Positions 48,389 through 61,522 of a stretch of 64,000 bases of DNA are shown in pieces (position 1 is the stretch's first letter; each line of letters starts with the position of its first letter). The stretch is from the NCBI RefSeq assembly GCF_001039355.2, contig NW_019775753.1, positions 19,086 through 83,085 of the forward strand. Reading direction: 5' to 3'. Position numbers and translations under genes: made by a program. The stretch comes from Lingula anatina. Lineage: Eukaryota; Brachiopoda; Lingulata; Lingulida; Lingulidae. The notes below the pieces were generated by a model. The model did no database searches and was not told the origin of the DNA. It saw only the letters and a program-made list of their open reading frames with translations.

Positions 48389-49004
48389 GTGTGTGTGTGT
48401 GTGTTATTCTTTTGTCTATTGATACCATTCATTATTTTTAAAACCAGCAAATAAGACGGTGACGCAATAGATAATGCGCATACTTTGAAAGAAAGGCAAT
48501 ACAGAAAAGAACTCGGTATACAGCCAACTACAGTTTCAATCCGCCCGGAAATACAGTGTAGTAATCTGTTTCTATGTTCACTTTCAAGTAGTTCTTTATG
48601 TTTATTATTCCTAAGTGTTACATTTTGGTCGCTATATTATCCTTGTGTTATCTGTGTAAAATAAACAGTGGCTTATCATGAGCGCGAGAGTAGTATTTGT
48701 ATTTTCTTTCCATTCCTGATACCCCCTTTACTTTGGCCTGCGTTCTTTCTGCGTCCTTTGTGCGACCATGAAACTGACATCGCTGTGGTCGTCGATAGGA
48801 GGCACAAGCATCGCGTTCGTTGCAAAAAATTAATAAATGCTCAATGATCGGCAAGTTGTCGGCACGGAAATTATGATAATTATTATAATTAATTTACTCT
48901 CAAACAGGACCGTACATGTACTTACGGGACACAGAAAGGACGCCGTCCAGTGTAAAGTGGGTTTAAAAGGGGCTAAATCGAGCGATTTAACTCAGGACAG
49001 ACGT
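48190..49004. other. non-coding stretch with (TTA)n and (TG)n
   Basis: Simple repeats at about 48363-48403; otherwise no supported exon. A minus-strand 68-codon frame at 48648-48854 resembles no known family. Confidence 0.4.
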
Positions 49005-51105
49005 GCGTGATTCACGCCCCAGACTCTTGGCGATAAAGAAGCGGAGCCATCGTTGAGGGTTCATTCCCAATGAAAAACGTTGCTCGATCCCATTCCGCTG
49101 GAACTCTTGCTGATTGCAATAAGGCTAGCAAACTCATTATCATGTACCTCTATTACTAACTTTTAGCTCGTCCTCACGAATTTCGATATTCAGTTCCACT
49201 GATAAACGTGTATTTTTTTAACATTGCATATTTGGTCAGTATACGTAAAGTGCCCAATATGCTTGTGCATTTAGTAGGGGAGACCGGGGCTAGTTGGCCC
49301 AGTTAGACACTTTTGGCCTTGTAGAGCCAACTAGGAATGAGTTAGAGTAACAGAACCGGTTTTAAAGTAAGGCCCATGAACTAAGCTACGTATGCAACGT
49401 CATTATTTTTTCAAATATAATGCCAGATGGCTCACAATTTGACAAAAAACGCAGTTGACGTCAAGGGGGCCAACTTGCCCCGCCACGGGGCAAGTTGGCC
49501 CAATGGTCGGGGCAAGTTGGCTCCCCTTTACGAAAATGAAGTATATATCCCATGTAAACGCCTTGAAATACATTTTTATACATTTTTAATTTATAAAACT
49601 GATTTTTGAGTGTCTTTGATGAATAAATAGTTCAAATGAGGCAGATTTATTGAGGTTTCAGTACGTCACGTTGTAGGGGGGGTATGTGTTGCAAGAACCA
49701 AAATATCTATCAATAAAATAGTTTTGTTTTAATTAAGAATACATTAATAATGGTATAAATCAGATTTTTAATGAATGAAAACGAATGATAAATTTTCGTT
49801 TTAAAAGAAAGTAACAAGTTCAGTTTTAAACCATTGAGTTTGTTTGAACAATGATCTCTAGCTAGGGAGGGGTGGAAAATCCCCTATATAACACTATAAA
49901 AAAGGGGAATTCCCTTTAAAATGAATTGAGGCAAAATAAATGTTTTTCTTGGGAAAGTCCAATGGATTTGCTTTTTAATACATACAATCAACAGAACATT
50001 TCTTATATAAATTTTCGAAAAGACAATCAGACGGTAAACACCGGCAAGCTTTGTCAATTTCACCAACTTGTTTATTTCAAACAGCGTTGCGCGCAAAGGA
50101 TTGTGGGTAACATGAGGGTCCAACTTGCCCCGAGTCTAGGGGGCCAACTAGCCCCGGGTGCACCTTTTTTATTTTAAAGGATGGCAGCCATTTATGATGC
50201 TAGAATGAGCAACGATTATATATCTCTGTGAAACTTGAAACACTGAGCTTCAGTTTGATGCCCTATACATATATTATATTTCATTAAAAGCCTATGAAAA
50301 TAGATTTTTAATTCTCTTAAACAAAATTACTTTTAGGTGCAAAAATCGTTCATTTGGACTCACCGCTAAAGGAAAACTCTTTAACGTACGACACTTCCTT
50401 AGTATTGTAGGCTACGGTCACTTTACAAGAGTATGTGGCCAATTTTTTTACCTCGTAGTTACTTTTTCATATATTGACGGGGGGCCAACTTACCCCGGGG
50501 TCCAACTAGCCCCGGTCTCCCCTATTAATGCACTAGACATATAGGGAAGAATTTAGGCTTCAGAAGATAACTCATAGGCGTTGTCTTCGTCCCTTTGAAA
50601 TGCACGGTCTTCCATTCTATTTCATTGAAACCAGTGGATAATATATAGTCTGTAGCGTAGGATGATAAAATTGCCTTGAAGAGTTGGGGGTTGGGTGGGG
50701 GGTGTATTTGAAGGCCTACAATCCAAGCAAGTATATTATTTGACTTGCCTTTGGTACTAACAGAAGGAAAAGTGTTGGCCACCTGATGACAGGGAGAAGG
50801 GAAAGGGCTTACACTTTATAAAGACCCCTTCCCCCAAAGTTTTTTAATGAACGGATGGTGGGACGAGGACGCTGTTTAAATAACCAGTGACAATCACTGT
50901 TCCACTTTCTATTCATTTCACCATAACACTTTTAACTCATAGCCCCAGGCTTGTACTTTTATTCAACCAAATCCCAGGTTTCGATACAAATCCAACGTTT
51001 TTTATGTTTGAGTGTGTTAGGTGAGACACCATGGAATGCGCGGCATTCGGAACATCTACTGCAATGGTTTTCTACCGTCCTTTTAGACGTTTCAATTGAG
51101 TGTAA
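49005..51105. repeat. inverted copy of the D/E spacer 40480-41530
   Basis: Reverse complement of 40480-41530 with the TA-flanked element 49277-50522 inserted. Examples: cgccaagagtctg near 41508 with cagactcttggcg near 49022, and agttaaaagtgt near 40658 with acacttttaact near 50926. Confidence 0.85.
49277..50522. mobile_element. 1246-bp TA-flanked inverted-repeat element with internal terminal-repeat copies
   Basis: Flanked by TA at 49275-49276 and 50523-50524. Left end GGGGAGACCGGGGCTAGTTG, right end its complement CAACTAGCCCCGGTCTCCCC. The core word (gggcaagttggcc or its complement) recurs inside at 49484-49520 and 50120-50157. The empty site is at 41079-41080 in the inverted paralogous segment. 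No frame longer than about 85 codons, so it is non-autonomous. A TA duplication suits Tc1/mariner-type mobilisation. Confidence 0.85.
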
Positions 51106-51246
51106 CGCAAAGCGTCTGCATAAGTGTGTTTGTGTTACAGTGATGTTTACAGGTAGAGTTCAATAGAAGATGTGTCGAATATTAAATCTACATTGAAAAA
51201 GCTATAAGAAAAATACAAGGACACCCGTACGGTCATACACGCTCTT

Positions 51247-51283
<37 letters not shown>

Positions 51284-52075
51284 TAGCCTTGTATGTCTCT
51301 GCTTTTAATACATCTTTTAAATAACAATGGTTATGGATTCTTGCTTAAAATATCACTCTCTTCAGTTTTATTAATATTTCTTTTAACAAATGTGCACGTA
51401 ACAGTATATGCACGGGAATAGGCACGCATACACATAAACACACACACGCACACAAACACGCAAACACACAGAGACACAGACACACGCACACCCACACACT
51501 ATCGCTATACCCCAGTTATATGGTAATGCTTGCAATATATCAAGAAAGAAGCTATGGTCATGGAGTCTTGCTTATAAATGTTCCTCTACCAAGGTTCATT
51601 GTAAAGGGTATCGGTCAATTTGCTTTAGGAAAATACTACCTGCCTGACCGACCAGAAGAGTGATCCACTCCATTACATTATGCAGAGCGTAAAGCGCATA
51701 TCTAAAAGCAGAAACGGGCTTACTGACAATCAGCATGATTTGAGTGCTCGACCCCTCCTTCTCCGTCAATGTAATAAGATTACCGCTGTTGAGACTTGTC
51801 GGGGCAAATCAACGGCGGTAAATATCAAAAGGGACGATGCTAATGACAGCGGCTATAAAGCTCGGGTGTTCCTTTCATATTCGATGAGTTGAACAAACAT
51901 CTTGAGGGATTATGTAACAGATTAGAGAAAAATGTAATGAATAGGTAGATTGAGAGAGGAAGTGATTTAGGCACGTTTTGGGTACTTAGCACTTCCTTGA
52001 AGACACCTATCTCCCTCCGTTTGAGTTATCATCAGCTAATATTTTGAATGCACTCTCAAAATAATTCTTCTTCTC

Positions 52076-52124
<49 letters not shown>

Positions 52125-52633
52125 CTAAGAACTTGAAATATGTTCAATAAATCTGTCCTTCCATTCTCTCAACTTTTCTTGTGTTGATTTACATTCTCTC
52201 TCTCTCTCTCCCTCTCGCTCTCTCTCTTACACACACACACACACAAATGCACACACAAACTCACACACGCGCACGCAAAAACACACGCACGCACACACAC
52301 ACACATACACACACAATACCCAACCCTCCTCTCCTAATAGTTTCAAATATTCAAAAGGTTACCAGAAAAACGTATAGCAAACTGGATGTCACTTAAAATA
52401 GCCTGCCTTTCATCGTGCAGTTGTTTAGATACAGTGAACTTTATCGGCAGCTATTCAAACAAAAACATTGACTATTTTCATACGCTGCCTTTCTTTTTAC
52501 TGACCATTTGTACAAACATGCACAAACAAGCTAATGTTCAGTAAAAAATAATTTTAGAAAAAATAAATAAAACAAATAGGAAAACACCAACAAGACAAGT
52601 GAAGGTTGTATATGTCATCACGTTACATAGGCG
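51106..52633. other. non-coding, microsatellite-rich stretch
   Basis: Contains (CA)n at 51249-51280, CA-rich DNA at 51438-51500, (TTA)n at 52078-52123 and (CT)n/(CA)n at 52195-52315. No supported gene. Confidence 0.5.
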
Positions 52634-53017
52634 GTATTTGTAAATGAATAAAAATGGAAGAAAATTTGTGTACTTGTAAAAGCAAGAAACTGCGAATTAA
52701 TGCATCTGTTGTATTTCTATTTGTTCACGACAGTCACCTTTTTCACGATTTGTATATAGTGACTACGAGTACTAGTAAATACTACTAATGATTTATATTC
52801 TGAACACAATTTGTATATAGTACTCAATTTATCTATTATTAGTAGTAGTTTTAAGTAAAGAAGATCCGTTGGCACGAGCGAAAGAGTACCCCGTGACCCT
52901 ACGTTAACATCCAGTACAGTGCAAGTCCCTTTGAGAATTAACTTCACAAGCCAATTAATTTAGTCCTGCATTTCAATTAAAAGTCATCCAACTGGCGGAC
53001 GGCGGGAGGTGGTGGGG

Positions 53018-53109
53018 TGACGTCATGAAATTAAATTGACCAATGAGACTTCACAGAGAGCGCAATATCGGGTCTGGCCCGGGGAAAGGCCCCTTGCACG
53101 TGCAAGGCA
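53018..53109 (+). promoter_or_regulatory. promoter with consensus CRE, CCAAT box and palindromic E-box
   Basis: TGACGTCA at 53018-53025, CCAAT at 53040-53044 and TTGCACGTGCAA at 53094-53105, just upstream of a 5' exon. All three are unchanged in the second copy (for example TGACGTCA at 57315-57322). Confidence 0.6.
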
Positions 53110-53253
53110 ATTACAAACAACAACTTGTTGATGGATTAATGGCATTACGCAGATTCCTCCCCATGTAGAACAAGCAAAACAATAAGCGAGCAGACGACAA
53201 GTGTTTCATCGGCAGGGAAGACGAAATCTGGAGAGTTTCAGTGAATTCTTAAG
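53110..53253 (+). other. probable non-coding 5' exon, copy 1
   Basis: Follows the promoter and ends in a consensus donor AAG|GTAAGAG at 53253/53254. Copy 2 ends at 57550/57551. The transcription start is only inferred. A short upstream frame MALRRFLPM sits inside. Confidence 0.45.
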
Positions 53254-55055
53254 GTAAGAGAGTGAACTCGTTGTTAAATAGGTTGTATTTATTTTCAGAC
53301 CGATTGAATGTTCGACTGTTGATCATTGTTGAATGACATTGAATCGAAAAAATGTGAGTCAGTTAGCTGGCGGTTAGTAGAATAGCACCATTAGCCGTGA
53401 GAGTGAATTCATCTGTAGAGTCATGAGCTTGCAACTCCATTGCTTATTAACTACTTTGAAAAGTGTTTTAAAAAACTGTTAATTGTATAGCCTGGACAAC
53501 GTACGGCACTGATTATTTTTGGGACTTCTATGAACTTAAGGTTTATGTTTTTTGTCTTTTTTTTAATTTAACACGCAACGTTTTTATTTTGTACTTAATG
53601 TCCTTTTTCTCATATTTTTTTTCAATTTTCTAAAGTTGTCAGTTTTTTTAGGCAAAAGCATATGTATTCTCATAATTACAATGACAGCAGGAAATCTTTA
53701 TTGTGTACAATGTGAATGTGTGAAGATAATAACAAATATCAGGTTTCAATAATGCCAGGTTAAGTACGCTTCCTAAACATGATCGTTTTGAGTTCAGCTT
53801 TCTAATGATATAGAATACAAGCTGCGAAAACGCGGTCAGTATTTTTAGACCGTCTAAGTAAACATTTACACCAAAACCAGTCAAAGGCGAAAGGACTGAG
53901 GATATGGCCGTTTTTACAAAATGATTTCAGATCGAAACTCGAGCCTATCTTTAAACGAAATAAAACATTTTTTTTTTCACCCAAGATAAATCAGCAAAAA
54001 TCACAGATAATTCAGAGTAATCACTAAACCAAGGGTTAATGTGTTTTACAAGACTGAAACAAATTTATCCCGAATTGAAGAGGTTCAAATTGGTGTAAAA
54101 GTCGGGACCAATTTTCAGTCTTGATTCCTGGCGTGAAACCGCACCTGATTCTGAGACCTCCGTTTATTCCGCTTCATTCGAATTTAACTTCAGCATTGCA
54201 TCATTCTTCATTTTCAACTTTCGGTTTGGTCAGTCACTAATACGTCAAGACAGAGACGAAGAATTCGAATAGATAAAGTCCCGTAAATCACCGCATATAG
54301 CTCATGTAATATTTACAACTTAGTTTCATATTTATTTTTTTTAAGTTTATGTTTTGTCTTTGGGTTATGATCGTGTGTTATTCACGTTCATGCGAAGTGT
54401 AAAGCATCTCTTAATGTGAAATCTAAACACATACTGGCGGGTATTTAATCCGTCAGTTATAACGAAACGCCACGTTCACCACTACTGTTGGCATTCCCTG
54501 GCATGCGAACTTTATTTAGAAAAATTAAAATAGGTCATTATTTGACATTTAGAATTTACTCTCTGGGCTTTATTGGGATGTGGCAATAACTGACTCTATT
54601 ATAAATGCAGCTACACGCATTTAGCGTTAATTGAACAATCTACGCATACATACATGAACAATTTTAACGTCACGTAAATATACCACTTTTTATTAAAAAA
54701 AAAAAAGGTTCACTCGCACATCATAAAATGCGCTGGAAATATTTTTCACGTGACGGACATGGTTTGGTATGTGAATATAAGAAACCGATACTAACACGCG
54801 CAAAAAGGGAAGAATCAAAATATTTACAAATGTGAAAAAATAATGTGATCTTTATGCACTGACACCAACAATGCTTCACGGTTCTTTTGCTGTGGCGATA
54901 ACAGTGAGTCAATGCATGAACATTTGCGACATTTTTTGTCATCATAAAGATAGATCATTTAAAATGCCTGTTTGCACCGAGACTCGCATTTGTATTACGG
55001 TCACAGGCAGCCACACTAACCAATGTTTTTGCAAGCCGTGAACCGGATCGGATTC

Positions 55056-55372
55056 CAGGCCTACCCAACTACCAGACTCGGCACCGAATGATCCTGAATT
55101 CATCGGTATATCAGACCACACTACCCGTTTTCAAGGTGTGAGTCAGTACGCATTTCACAGTACCATACCCCGAAAAAATTTTGAGTGGTGATGCAATACT
55201 TTTCAACCCCGCTGAGAATCGTCACTATCACATCGCGTACTAGGCAAGAGCGGTGTCGCGTCTGATACTGTGAAATGCGTACCGATACACACCTTGAAAA
55301 CGGGTAGTGTGGTCCGATTTACCGGTGAATTCAGGATCATTCGGTGCCGAGTCTGGTAGTTGGGTAGGCCTG
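55056..55372. mobile_element. 317-bp MITE, CAGGCCTACCCAAC family, complete
   Basis: Begins CAGGCCTACCCAACTACC and ends GGTAGTTGGGTAGGCCTG, with more than 80 nt of inverted repeat on each side (for example cactacccgttttcaaggtg with caccttgaaaacgggtagtg). Flanked by gattc on both sides. Copy 2 (59340 onward) has lost the right arm. Half or short copies are in vWA copies A and C. Confidence 0.85.
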
Positions 55373-56680
55373 GATTCGTTCTCCATTTAAGCACAATAAC
55401 CAAATCTTGTTGATTGCATTTTATCTTGCTTGGTCTTCAGCACTCAGTCATCCAATCTATCCGAACCGCTCCATTGTTAATACCGTGTCGATGCTCTTTC
55501 GCTTATGATGCTCCGAATACATCCAAAGATTTACTTTTAATGCTGTTCTTGAAAAAAAAAACGTCTTTTAAAATGTATTTTTGAAATTATTTTAATGTCT
55601 AAAATGTTTTTCTTAGAATTACCATTTTACTATAATCAAATATGTACCATCCAGCTTGTAGTTGCAAATGAATATTATTAGCATGAACACGTCTATAAAG
55701 ACCGGTTCAGAAAATCACAAAAATCATCTCTGGTGTAAACGAACCCAGTCAAAAGTTGTGAATGATGACATCGGCGAGTTGAACTTAATCGATTCGTTTT
55801 TAAGTTGAAAAGGATGAAGAGCCAGTAGCCTTCGGCCGCCTGGAGATTTTGAACGGGTTGACCACCCACAATCTTCACTCAGCTGCCTGTCAGGGATATT
55901 AGCTGGTCGGTATCGTATTCCGGGCCGGGTGTCTCGGACTATTGTTTTTGACATGTTAACCATTGTTGGGTCTGCCACGGTTAATAACAAGATCTACGGC
56001 TGCAATATTAAGATCTACGGCAGGACTGGGAAGCGAGTGAAGTTCATTGCTCGTTTTATAGTTCTGCTATCTACCTGACATACTTTATTTTTTGGACAAT
56101 TCTGCAAATTAAAAACCGAAATGAGTTAATAATTTTAAATCGACGTTATCTTCTATTTTGAAATTTTACCATTAATAAAATTTTTCGTTTCAGTGATTTT
56201 AGTAGATGGGGTATTAATGCGCAGAGTTTACGATGACTTTACAAGGTTCGCTTATCACTAAGCTGAAAATAATATTGAAAAAACACATATGCATGCATAT
56301 ATAAATGATTAGCAGTATACAAAAAGATAATATATTCAAGAACTACTTTTTTCACTTTTAATTGTATTTCAAACATGGGGTTTGATGTTTTAGAGATGGG
56401 ACGTTTGTTATTGATAAGCATATGCATGAAAAACACAAAATGATAATGAAATATTGGGAAAATGATGAAATAATAATAAAGAAAACAGCATTCAAAGCGC
56501 AGATCATTTAGTGATTATCAATGCCACTAATATCAAAGCAAACGGGTATTGTTCTATATGGCAACTTTCTTAATTTCATAAGCTGTTGGAAATTTGACAT
56601 TTAAAGGAAAATTTCAGCGAATAATGGATAGCAAGATATTTTTTCCATGCAAAGTGAAAAACAATCATGCTTTTCGTCAG

Positions 56681-56785
56681 TTTCCGTTAAATTATGAGGT
56701 TGACAAATTCCGGACGCTCGTCTACGCCATTATGGAAAGAATTCTAAAAGCAATGGCAGTGAACCTCGGCGACGTCCACACTTAG
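56681..56785 (+). CDS. terminal exon of an unidentified gene, copy 1 (partial)
   Basis: A 34-codon exon after the acceptor TTTTCGTCAG, product FPLNYEVDKFRTL then VYAIMERILKAMAVNLGDVHT, ending TAG. In copy 2 (60796-60900) the exon has the same length and one residue change (His to Tyr), while the DNA just upstream has indels, which supports the exon boundary. It may belong with the 5' exon at 53110-53253, but no middle exons were recognised. I do not know the family. Confidence 0.4.
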   Translation, partial: FPLNYEVDKFRTLVYAIMERILKAMAVNLGDVHT

Positions 56786-56851
56786 CCGCAGCACCCTGGG
56801 TAAAGAAGCTTACAGGGGATGAAGAAAAAAATTAACCACCCTGGTTTTTAT

Positions 56852-56896
56852 GTACAGACACAGATGTGTCTGTACATATAGCCATCATCTGCGTCT

Positions 56897-56930
<34 letters not shown>
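56852..56930. repeat. palindrome and (GTCGCC)n-type repeat at a contig end
   Basis: tgtacagacaca at 56851-56862 pairs with tgtgtctgtaca, followed by repeats of gtcgtcgcc up to the N at 56931. Confidence 0.8.
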
Positions 56931-56931
56931 N
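56931..56931. other. assembly gap, single N
   Basis: Separates the two 4-kb near-duplicates. Confidence 0.98.
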
Positions 56932-56932
56932 T

Positions 56933-59900
56933 GTATTTGTAAATGGATAAAAATGGAAGAAAGTTTGTGTACTTGTAAAAGCAAGAAACTGCGAATTAAT
57001 GCATCTGTTGTATTTCTATTTGTTCATGACAGTCACCCTTTTCACGATTTGTAGTGACTAAGAGTAAGCCCTAGTAATGATTTATGTACTGAACTCAATT
57101 TGTTGTATGTATAGTACTCAATATATCTATTATTAGTAGTAGAGGTTTTAAGTAAAGAAGATCCGTTGGCACGAGCGAAAGAGTACCCTGCGACCCTACG
57201 TTAACATCCAGTACAGTGCAAGTCCCTTTGAGAATTAACTTCACAAGCCAATTAATTTAGTCCTGCATTTCAATTAAAAGTCATCCAAGTGGCGGACGGC
57301 GGGAGGTGGTGGGGTGACGTCATGAAATTAAATTGACCAATGAGACTTCACAGAGAGCGCAATATCGGGTCTGGCCCGGGGAAAGGCCCCTTGCACGTGC
57401 AAGGCAATTACAAACAACAACTTGTTGATGGATTAATGGCATTACGCAGATTCCTCCCCATGTAGAACAAGCAAAACAATAAGCGAGCAGACGACAAGCG
57501 TTTCATCGGCAGGGAAGACGAAATCTGGAGAGTTTCAGTGAAATCTTAAGGTAAGAGAGTGAACGCGTTGTTAAATAGGTTGTATTTATTTTCAGACCGA
57601 TTGAATGTTCGACTGTTGATCATTGTTGAATGACATTGAATCGAAAAAATGTGAGTCAGTTAGCTGGCGGTTAGTAGAATAGCACCATTAGCCGTGAGAG
57701 TGAATTCATCTGTAGAGTCATGAGCTTGCAACTCCATTGCTTATTAACTACTTTGAAAAGTGTTTTAAAAAACTATTAATTGTATAGCATGGACAACGTA
57801 CGGCACTGATTATTTTTGGGACTTCTATGAACTTTTGGTTTATGTTTTTGTCTTTTTTTTTAATTTAACACGCAACGTTTTTATTTTGTACTTGATGTCC
57901 TTTTTCTCATTTTTTTTCAATTTTCTAAAGTTGTCAGTTTTTTTAGGCAAAAGCATATGTATTCTCATAATTACAATGACAGCAGGAAATCTTTATTGTG
58001 TACAATGTGAATGTGTGAAGATAATAACAAATATCAGGTTTCAATAATGCCAGGTTAAGTACGCTTCCTAAACATGATCGTTTTGTGTTCAGCTTTCTAA
58101 TGATATAGAATACAAGCTGCGAAAACGCGGTCAGTATTTTTAGACCGTCTAAGTAAACATTTACACCAAAACCAGTCAAAGGCGAAAGGACTGAGGATAT
58201 GGCCGTTTTTACAAAATGATTTCAGATCGAAACTCGAGCCTATCTTTAAACGAAACAAAACATTTTTTTTTCACCCAAGATAAATCATCAAAAATCACAG
58301 ATAATTCAGAGAAATCACTAAACCAAGGGTTAATGTGTTTTACAAGACTGAAACAAATTTATCCCGAATAGAAGAGGTTCAAACTGGTGTAAAAGTCGGG
58401 ACCAATTTTCAGTCTTGATTCCTGTCTTGAAACCGCACCTGATTCGGAGACCCCCGTTTATTCCGCTTAATTCGAATTTAACTTCAGCATTGCATCATTC
58501 TTCATTTTCAACTTTCGGTTTGGTCAGTCACTAATACGTCAAGATAGAGACGAAGAATTCGAATAGATAAAAGTCCCGTAAATCACCGCATATAGCTCAT
58601 GTAATATTTACAATTTAGTTTCATATTTATTTTTTTTAAGTTTATGTTTTGTCTTTGGGTTATGATCGTGTGTTATTCACGTTCATGCGAAGTGTAAAGC
58701 ATCTCTTAATGTGAAATCTAAATACATACTGGCGGGTATTTAATCCGTCAGTTATAACGAAACGCCACGTTCACCACTACTGTTGGCATTCCCTGGCATG
58801 CGAACTTTATTTAGAAAAATTAAAATAGGTCATTATTTGACATTTAAAATTTACTCTCTGGGCTTTATTGGGATGTGGCGATAACTGACTCTATTATAAA
58901 TGTAGCTACACGCATTTAGCGTTGTGTACAATCTACGCATACATACATGAACAATTTTAACGTCACGTAAACACACCACTTTTATTTTAAAAAAAAAGGA
59001 TCACTATCACATCATAAAATGCGCTGGAAATATTTTTCACGTGACGGACATGGTTTGGTATGTGAATATAAGAAACCGATACTAACACGCGCAAAAAGGG
59101 AAGAATCAAAATATTTACAAATGTGAAAAAATAATGTGATCTTTATGCACTGACACCAACAATACTTCACGGTTCTTTTGCTGTGGCGATAACAGTGAGT
59201 CAATGCATGAACATTTGCGACATTTTTTGTCATCAAAGATCATTTAAAATGCCTGTTTGCACCGAGACTCGCATTTGTATTACGGTCACAGGCAGCCACA
59301 CTAACCAATGTTTTTGCAAGCCGTGAACCGGATCGGATTCCAGGCCTACCCAACTACCAGACTCGGCACCGAATGATCCTGAATTCATCGGTATATCAGA
59401 CCACACTACCCGTTTTCAAGGTGTGAGTCAGTACGCATTTCACAGTACCATACCCCGAAAAAATTTTGAGTGGTGATGCAATACTTTTCAACCCCGCTGA
59501 TTCGTTCTCCATTTAAGCACAATAACCAAATCTTGTTGATTGCATTTTATCTTGCTTGGTCTTCAGCACTCAGTCATCCAATCTATCCGAACCGCTCCAT
59601 TGTTAATACCGTGTCGATGCTCTTTCGCTTATGATGCTCCGAATACATCCAAAGATTTACTTTTAATGATGTTCTTAAAAAAGAAAACGTCTTTTAAAAT
59701 GTATTTTTGAAATTATCTTAATGTCTAAAATGTTTTTCTTAGAATTACCATTTTACTATAATCAAATATGTACCATCCAGCTTGTAGTTGCAAATGAATA
59801 TTATTAGCATGAACACGTCAAACCTATAAAGACCGGTTCAGGAACGTCAAAAAAAAATCATCTCCGGTGTAAACGAACCCAGTCAAAAGTTGTGAATGAT

Positions 59901-60966
59901 GACATCGGCAAGTTCAACTTAATCGATTCGTTTTTAAGCTGAAAAAGATGAAGGGGCAGTAGCCTTCGGCCGCCTGGAGATTTTGGACGGGCTGACCACC
60001 CACATTCTTCACTCAGCTGCCTGTCAGGGATATTAGCTGGTCGGTGTCGTATTCCGGGCCGGGTGTCTCGGACTATTGTTTTTGACATGTTAACCATTGT
60101 TGGGTCTGCCATGGTTAATAACAAGATCTACGGCTGCAATTAAGATCTACGGCAGGAATGGGAAGCGAGTGAAGTTCATTGCTCGTTTTATAGTTCTGCT
60201 ATCTACCTGACATACTTTTTTTTGGACAATTCTGCAAATTAAAAACCGAAATGAGTTGATAATTTTAAATCGACGTGATCTGCTTTGTTGAAATTTTACC
60301 GTTGATAAAGGTGTTTGTTTCAGTGATTTCAGTAGATGGGGTATTGATACGCAGAATTTTACGATAACTTGTCAAGGTTTTCTTATCACTAAGCTGAAAA
60401 TAATATTGAAAAAAATACATATGCATGCATATATAAATTATTATCAGTCTACAAAAAGATAATATATTCAAGAACTACCTTTTCACTTTTAATTTTATTT
60501 CAAACTTGCAGTTTGATGTTTTAGGGATGGGGCGTTTGATACTGATAAGCATGAAAAACAAAACGATAATGAAATATTGGAAAAAGTAATGAAAGAATTA
60601 AGGAAACAGCATTCAATGTGCAGATCATTTAGTGATTATCAATGCCGCTAACATCAAAGCAAACGGGTATTGTTCAATATGGAAACTTTCTTGATTTCTT
60701 ATGCTGTTGGAAATTTGACATTTAACGGAAAATTTCAGCGAATAATGGTTAATATTTTTCCACACAAAGTGTAAAGCAATCATGTTTTACTTCAGTTTCC
60801 GTTAAATTATGAGGTTGACAAATTCCGGACGCTCGTCTACGCCATTATGGAAAGAATTCTAAAAGCAATGGCAGTGAACCTCGGCGACGTCTACACTTAG
60901 CCGCAGCACCCTGGGTAAAGAAGCTTACAGGGGATGAAGAAAAAAATTAACCACCCTGGTTTTTAT
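56933..60966. repeat. 4.0-kb near-duplicate, copy 2
   Basis: See copy 1. It carries the same promoter motifs, 5' exon donor (57550/57551) and terminal exon (60796-60900). The shorter length is largely due to loss of about 150 nt of the MITE right arm near 59500. Confidence 0.92.
60796..60900 (+). CDS. terminal exon of an unidentified gene, copy 2 (partial)
   Basis: Acceptor TTTTACTTCAG, then the same 34 codons as copy 1 with GDVYT at the end, stop TAG. If the two copies are alleles, only one is a real locus. Confidence 0.4.
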   Translation, partial: FPLNYEVDKFRTLVYAIMERILKAMAVNLGDVYT

Positions 60967-61522
60967 TTCTTAATTTCTAGGAAAGTTGGAGTTTTGTTCT
61001 TTTTATTTCTTCTTTTCTTTCTGTCTTTTTTCTTTCTTTATTTATTTATCTATCAACTCAAGACAAAAAAATTCAATCATATTCCTACGAGCGTTTTTCT
61101 TAACATATTCGGTCAAGACCCATGGTAGTTTGTCTTTGAAGTGATGAGACGTGAAAATTTAAATGAAGGTTTATAATCTGACTTTAGTGAACTGAAAATA
61201 ACACTGCTGTGGTACAACGACCTGGGATGGGATGCATCTGAGTTTTATCAGTCCTTTTTGGTTTTTCATTAATGTGTGTTATATATTTGTAACTTTCCAT
61301 TAACCTTTGATCAAGTTTTTATTGCAAGCGATCTCAACCGTGCCTTAAATTTTGGCACCCCCTGTAAACTAACAGTTTGGCTGAACGGTAGCTTAACCAA
61401 CACCAACCTTTAATTAAAATCTCAGCGTTGCCAGGGAGGCCCGCAGCGCGCGCCCGACTAATAAGTGATAATGTTTTGTTTTGGCGAAAACCCCACGCGG
61501 ATCAATTAGCGCTTTTAAAACA
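60967..61522 (+). promoter_or_regulatory. probable 5' region of the gene at 61523
   Basis: T-rich DNA, then from about 61420 a GC-richer stretch typical of a TATA-less promoter (agcgcgcgcccgac). GTTGCCAGG at 61427-61435 resembles an RFX X-box half site, as found before cilia genes; a single half site is weak evidence. Confidence 0.35.

Larger units (their letters stand above)
52634..56851. repeat. 4.2-kb near-duplicate, copy 1
   Basis: Aligned end to end with 56933-60966 at a few percent divergence plus small indels and one MITE-arm deletion. Copy 2 starts immediately after the single N at 56931. Confidence 0.92.

Noticed and set aside
55724-55990. 88-codon minus-strand frame, also open at 59858-60124
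   Set aside because: About ten of roughly twelve nucleotide differences between the copies change the amino acid, so there is no sign of protein-level constraint.
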